This document shows positions 13,649 through 15,264 of a DNA stretch of 15,264 nt, piece by piece. The notes beneath the pieces are model-generated. The model was not told where the DNA came from. It searched no databases and saw nothing but the letters and a program-made list of their open reading frames with translations. Both the position numbers and the translations under genes were made by a program. The stretch spans positions 1 to 15,264 of the forward strand of contig HF987910.1 in the NCBI GenBank assembly GCA_000431835.1, given 5' to 3'. Origin of the DNA: Succinatimonas sp. CAG:777 (lineage in GTDB: Bacteria; Pseudomonadota; Gammaproteobacteria; Enterobacterales; Succinivibrionaceae). How positions within the stretch are numbered: position 1 is the stretch's first letter; each line of letters begins with the position of its first letter.

Positions 13649-14039
13649 AAGTTACTTTTGAAAAATCATAATCAGCTATGCCATGTTCTTATTTACACCG
13701 GCAAAATAAATAGCTACATAATGTTACTTCTGTCATATTTAACCAAAAGTCATTTTTAAAACGTTATTTCTCGAAAGTGTTGCTATCACCCACTAAGCTC
13801 TCGGTCATGGTTCTTGCACTATAATTTTCGTACTTCAAAAATTCAACAAATTTAGTTTACTCTCTGAAATATCTGATAAATGTTCAGATATTTTCCGAAA
13901 TAACATGCACTGGATCTTAAAAAGTAGACGTGATTATAGAGAATGATATAAAAGTGTTTATATATCAATAAGATAAGATAATTTCGGGTGATTTCGATTA
14001 AAATGTGTATAGCAAAAAAAACATTAAGGAAAACACCCA
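13649..14039. other. AT-rich intergenic DNA before the transposase remnant
   Basis: About 390 bp with no convincing gene. A leftward open frame of 62 codons (13852-14040) has low-complexity, Tyr/Ile-rich translation and no ribosome-binding site. A 10-bp hairpin, AAATATCTGA/TCAGATATTT (13867-13876, 13884-13893), lacks a following T run in either direction. If the transposase remnant next door was a complete element, its left end should lie here, but no pair of terminal inverted repeats was found. Confidence 0.45.
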
Positions 14040-14505
14040 ATGCAAAGTTTATCTAAAACAGACATTAATGCCTAACAACTTTTTGATATTTTTTTACAGG
14101 CTGTGCAGTCAAGCGTAGTTAGAACGATTACCAGAGACAGTAGATTCATTGTCAGCTCTCGAAAAATGGATCCTTTCATATTACTTCGCGCTTTGTTGAA
14201 GTAATGGGACGGATAAAGAATTCAGCATATCGAGCATCTATGAGAGATATGTGCAGATATGTATTAAAGAGAAGCTAGTGTTCATGAAATGGGAGCCATT
14301 CTATGACTTTCTAGTTAAAAAAGAGTTCGTCTTATTTGTAGAAAAACTGTATGTGATTGTTAATACAACAGCTTTAGAGCAAGACTTCTCAGAAGGATCA
14401 GAACTTGTAAAAGTATTAAAAGAGAGACTGTCTAATCTCAAAGGCATAGTTTTACAGGATGGTTCTGAGGTAGCAACCAACAGTAGTTGCAAAATCCACG
14501 ACTAA
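14040..14505 (+). pseudogene. Decayed IS4-type (DDE) transposase, N-terminal half only
   Basis: Reading begins at ATG 14040, with AAGGA upstream (MQSLSKTDINA), and meets TAA at 14073-14075. The same frame continues as VRTITRDSRFIVSSRKMDPF and similar sequence to a stop at about 14202. The next segment lies one frame over (about 14200-14505): FSISSIYERY, KWEPFYDFLVKKEFVLFVEKL, LKERLSNLKGIVLQDGSEVA. The order basic SSRK motif, helix-rich middle and QDGS with the first catalytic Asp is that of IS4-family transposases, but everything after the first Asp is missing. One nonsense change, one frameshift and a 3' truncation make it inactive. Family assignment rests on motif pattern only. Confidence 0.6.
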
Positions 14506-14542
14506 ATTAATTTCATTCTTTTAAATTCATAGATTACATCCA

Positions 14543-14619
14543 ATATTTTTAAATTCAGATCTTTTATAAATCATCTTCTCTCTTATATTTTTAAAATCTT
14601 TTCTTATATTTTTAAATTC
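14543..14619. repeat. Three copies of a 14-bp AT-rich motif downstream of istB
   Basis: ATATTTTTAAATTC occurs at 14543-14556 and 14606-14619, with a one-base variant (ATATTTTTAAAATC) at 14585-14598. The start-to-start distances are 42 and 21 bp. IS21-family elements carry multiple repeated transposase-binding sites at their ends, and these repeats lie just beyond the 3' end of an istB remnant, where the right end of such an element would be. Low-complexity DNA could produce part of this by chance. Confidence 0.45.
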
Positions 14620-14680
14620 AAAAGGTCATTTCACAATTAAGCTCTTTGGAAATGAACTTGTTACTTATTTACTGTTCAGT

Positions 14681-15196
14681 CTATTTTCTTCTGGAAGGAC
14701 CTTTAAGCTCGATTTCTATAGCAGGATGCAATAGTCTGTCAGTTGCAGCTTCAGCTTTAGTATCGCTACCTAAAAGAATTGGAAAGGCACTCTTCTTTAG
14801 CTGAGTTGATATAACTGTCGATGCTGTTTTATACCTGTCATCAATAATATTGAACAAATCTTGAGATTCTGATGTGGATATCTTTGAAATTCCAAAGTCA
14901 TCTAATATCAATACCTTGAATCGTTGTAAATTTCGCATGAATCTAAGTTTATCCATCCCTAGCTTATTGGTCATTTCCAATAAAAGGTCTGAAGTTCTGT
15001 AATACCCTACAGAAATACCATTAGAACAGCAGTTGTATCCAAGTGCACAGGCTAACCCCGTTTTACCTACACCACAGGAACCGCTGATGATGACATTACA
15101 GCATTTTGTTACCCAGTTTAACGAGGTGAGACTGGCTAATGTTTCATCTTTTAAACCGTAATCGGCGGTTGAAGTTAGTGGGCTTAGACATGCCAA
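14681..15196 (-). pseudogene. istB: IS21-family helper ATPase IstB, 5'-truncated
   Basis: The 171 residues cover the AAA+ core and C-terminus of IstB. Walker A is GSCGVGKT (residues about 39-46), preceded by NWVTKCCNVIISG; Walker B is LILDDFG; the sensor region STQLKKSAFP follows; and the family's typical ending is DRLLHPAIEIELKGPSRRK. A normal IstB is about 250 residues. Roughly 70 N-terminal residues, needed for contact with the IstA transposase, are absent. The first available start is a TTG at 15196 with no ribosome-binding site, directly after a TGA in frame. No istA is in the window. It lies immediately beside a tRNA gene and its terminator, so the lost 5' part was probably removed at the junction with the tRNA locus. 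Confidence 0.82.
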
Positions 15197-15207
15197 ATTT
15201 CAGGCAT

Positions 15208-15230
15208 AAAAAAAGCGACCTGACGTCGCT
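15208..15230 (-). terminator. Terminator after the tRNA gene
   Basis: AGCGAC and GTCGCT (15225-15230 and 15214-15219 on the - strand) form a 6-bp GC-rich stem with a 5-nt loop, followed by seven T residues (complement of 15208-15214). It lies 4 nt beyond the tRNA CCA end. Confidence 0.85.
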
Positions 15231-15233
15231 AAA

Positions 15234-15264
15234 TGGTGGATGCTATAGGACTCGAACCTATGAC
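15234..15264 (-). tRNA. 3' part of a tRNA gene, cut by the window edge
   Basis: Read on the - strand: the T-stem ATAGG/CCTAT encloses the T-loop TTCGAGT, then comes the acceptor strand AGCATCC, discriminator A and an encoded CCA at 15236-15234. The 5' acceptor strand outside the window should read GGATGCT. The anticodon is not in the window, so the amino acid cannot be named. Encoded CCA fits a gammaproteobacterial tRNA. Confidence 0.88.

Noticed and set aside
13852..14040. Leftward 62-codon frame with Tyr/Ile/Leu-rich translation
   Set aside because: No ribosome-binding site, low-complexity composition, and its start coincides with the start of the rightward transposase remnant; better explained as AT-rich noise.
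1..15264. CRISPR array, phage genes or replication origin
   Set aside because: No regularly spaced repeats with spacers, no phage structural genes and no DnaA-box cluster or partition genes were seen on either strand.

Overview
The window comes from a Gram-negative, fairly AT-rich bacterium. Several products carry Sec signal peptides, one has a lipobox, and one has an autotransporter-like leader. The regulator/dehydrogenase pair resembles E. coli YqhC/YqhD, and the one tRNA end visible encodes its own CCA. The overall look suggests a gut-type gammaproteobacterium such as a member of the Succinivibrionaceae. That assignment is inference from composition and gene style, not a database match.

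Layout. (1) 1-971: a short leftward ORF that looks like the stump of an autotransporter/adhesin, ending inside a perfect terminator hairpin, then about 490 bp of AT-rich DNA. (2) 972-4195: leftward cstA (carbon starvation / pyruvate-peptide transporter) with its terminator, a 519-bp divergent intergenic region, and rightward purC with a foldable leader and a textbook terminator. (3) 4294-13178: a leftward block of nine genes. Transcription runs from 13178 down through a DLH-like exported hydrolase, an exported double carboxymuconolactone-decarboxylase-domain protein, an exported flavodoxin, an exported cupin, an exported serine hydrolase, a cytoplasmic aldo/keto reductase, a YqhD-like alcohol dehydrogenase and a lipoprotein DLH-like hydrolase. 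A terminator follows, then a separately promoted AraC/YqhC-like regulator. (4) 13321-15264: an accessory strip. It holds a structured region with a 21-residue hydrophobic peptide and an opposing promoter (type I toxin-antitoxin-like), a decayed IS4-type transposase, a decayed IS21 istB, and the 3' end of a tRNA gene.

The most informative signal is regulatory. The eight-gene operon and the regulator gene both carry two direct-repeat half-sites exactly 21 bp apart, on the same face of the DNA, with exactly 23 bp between the proximal half-site and a good -10 box and no recognisable -35. This is what an AraC-family activator site looks like, and it ties the regulator at 4294-5202 both to itself and to the operon. 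The operon pairs two cytoplasmic carbonyl reductases with six envelope-targeted proteins (three hydrolases, a cupin, a CMD protein and a flavodoxin). I read it as an inducible system for handling reactive aldehydes, quinones or lactones in the cell envelope and cytoplasm. The substrate is unknown.
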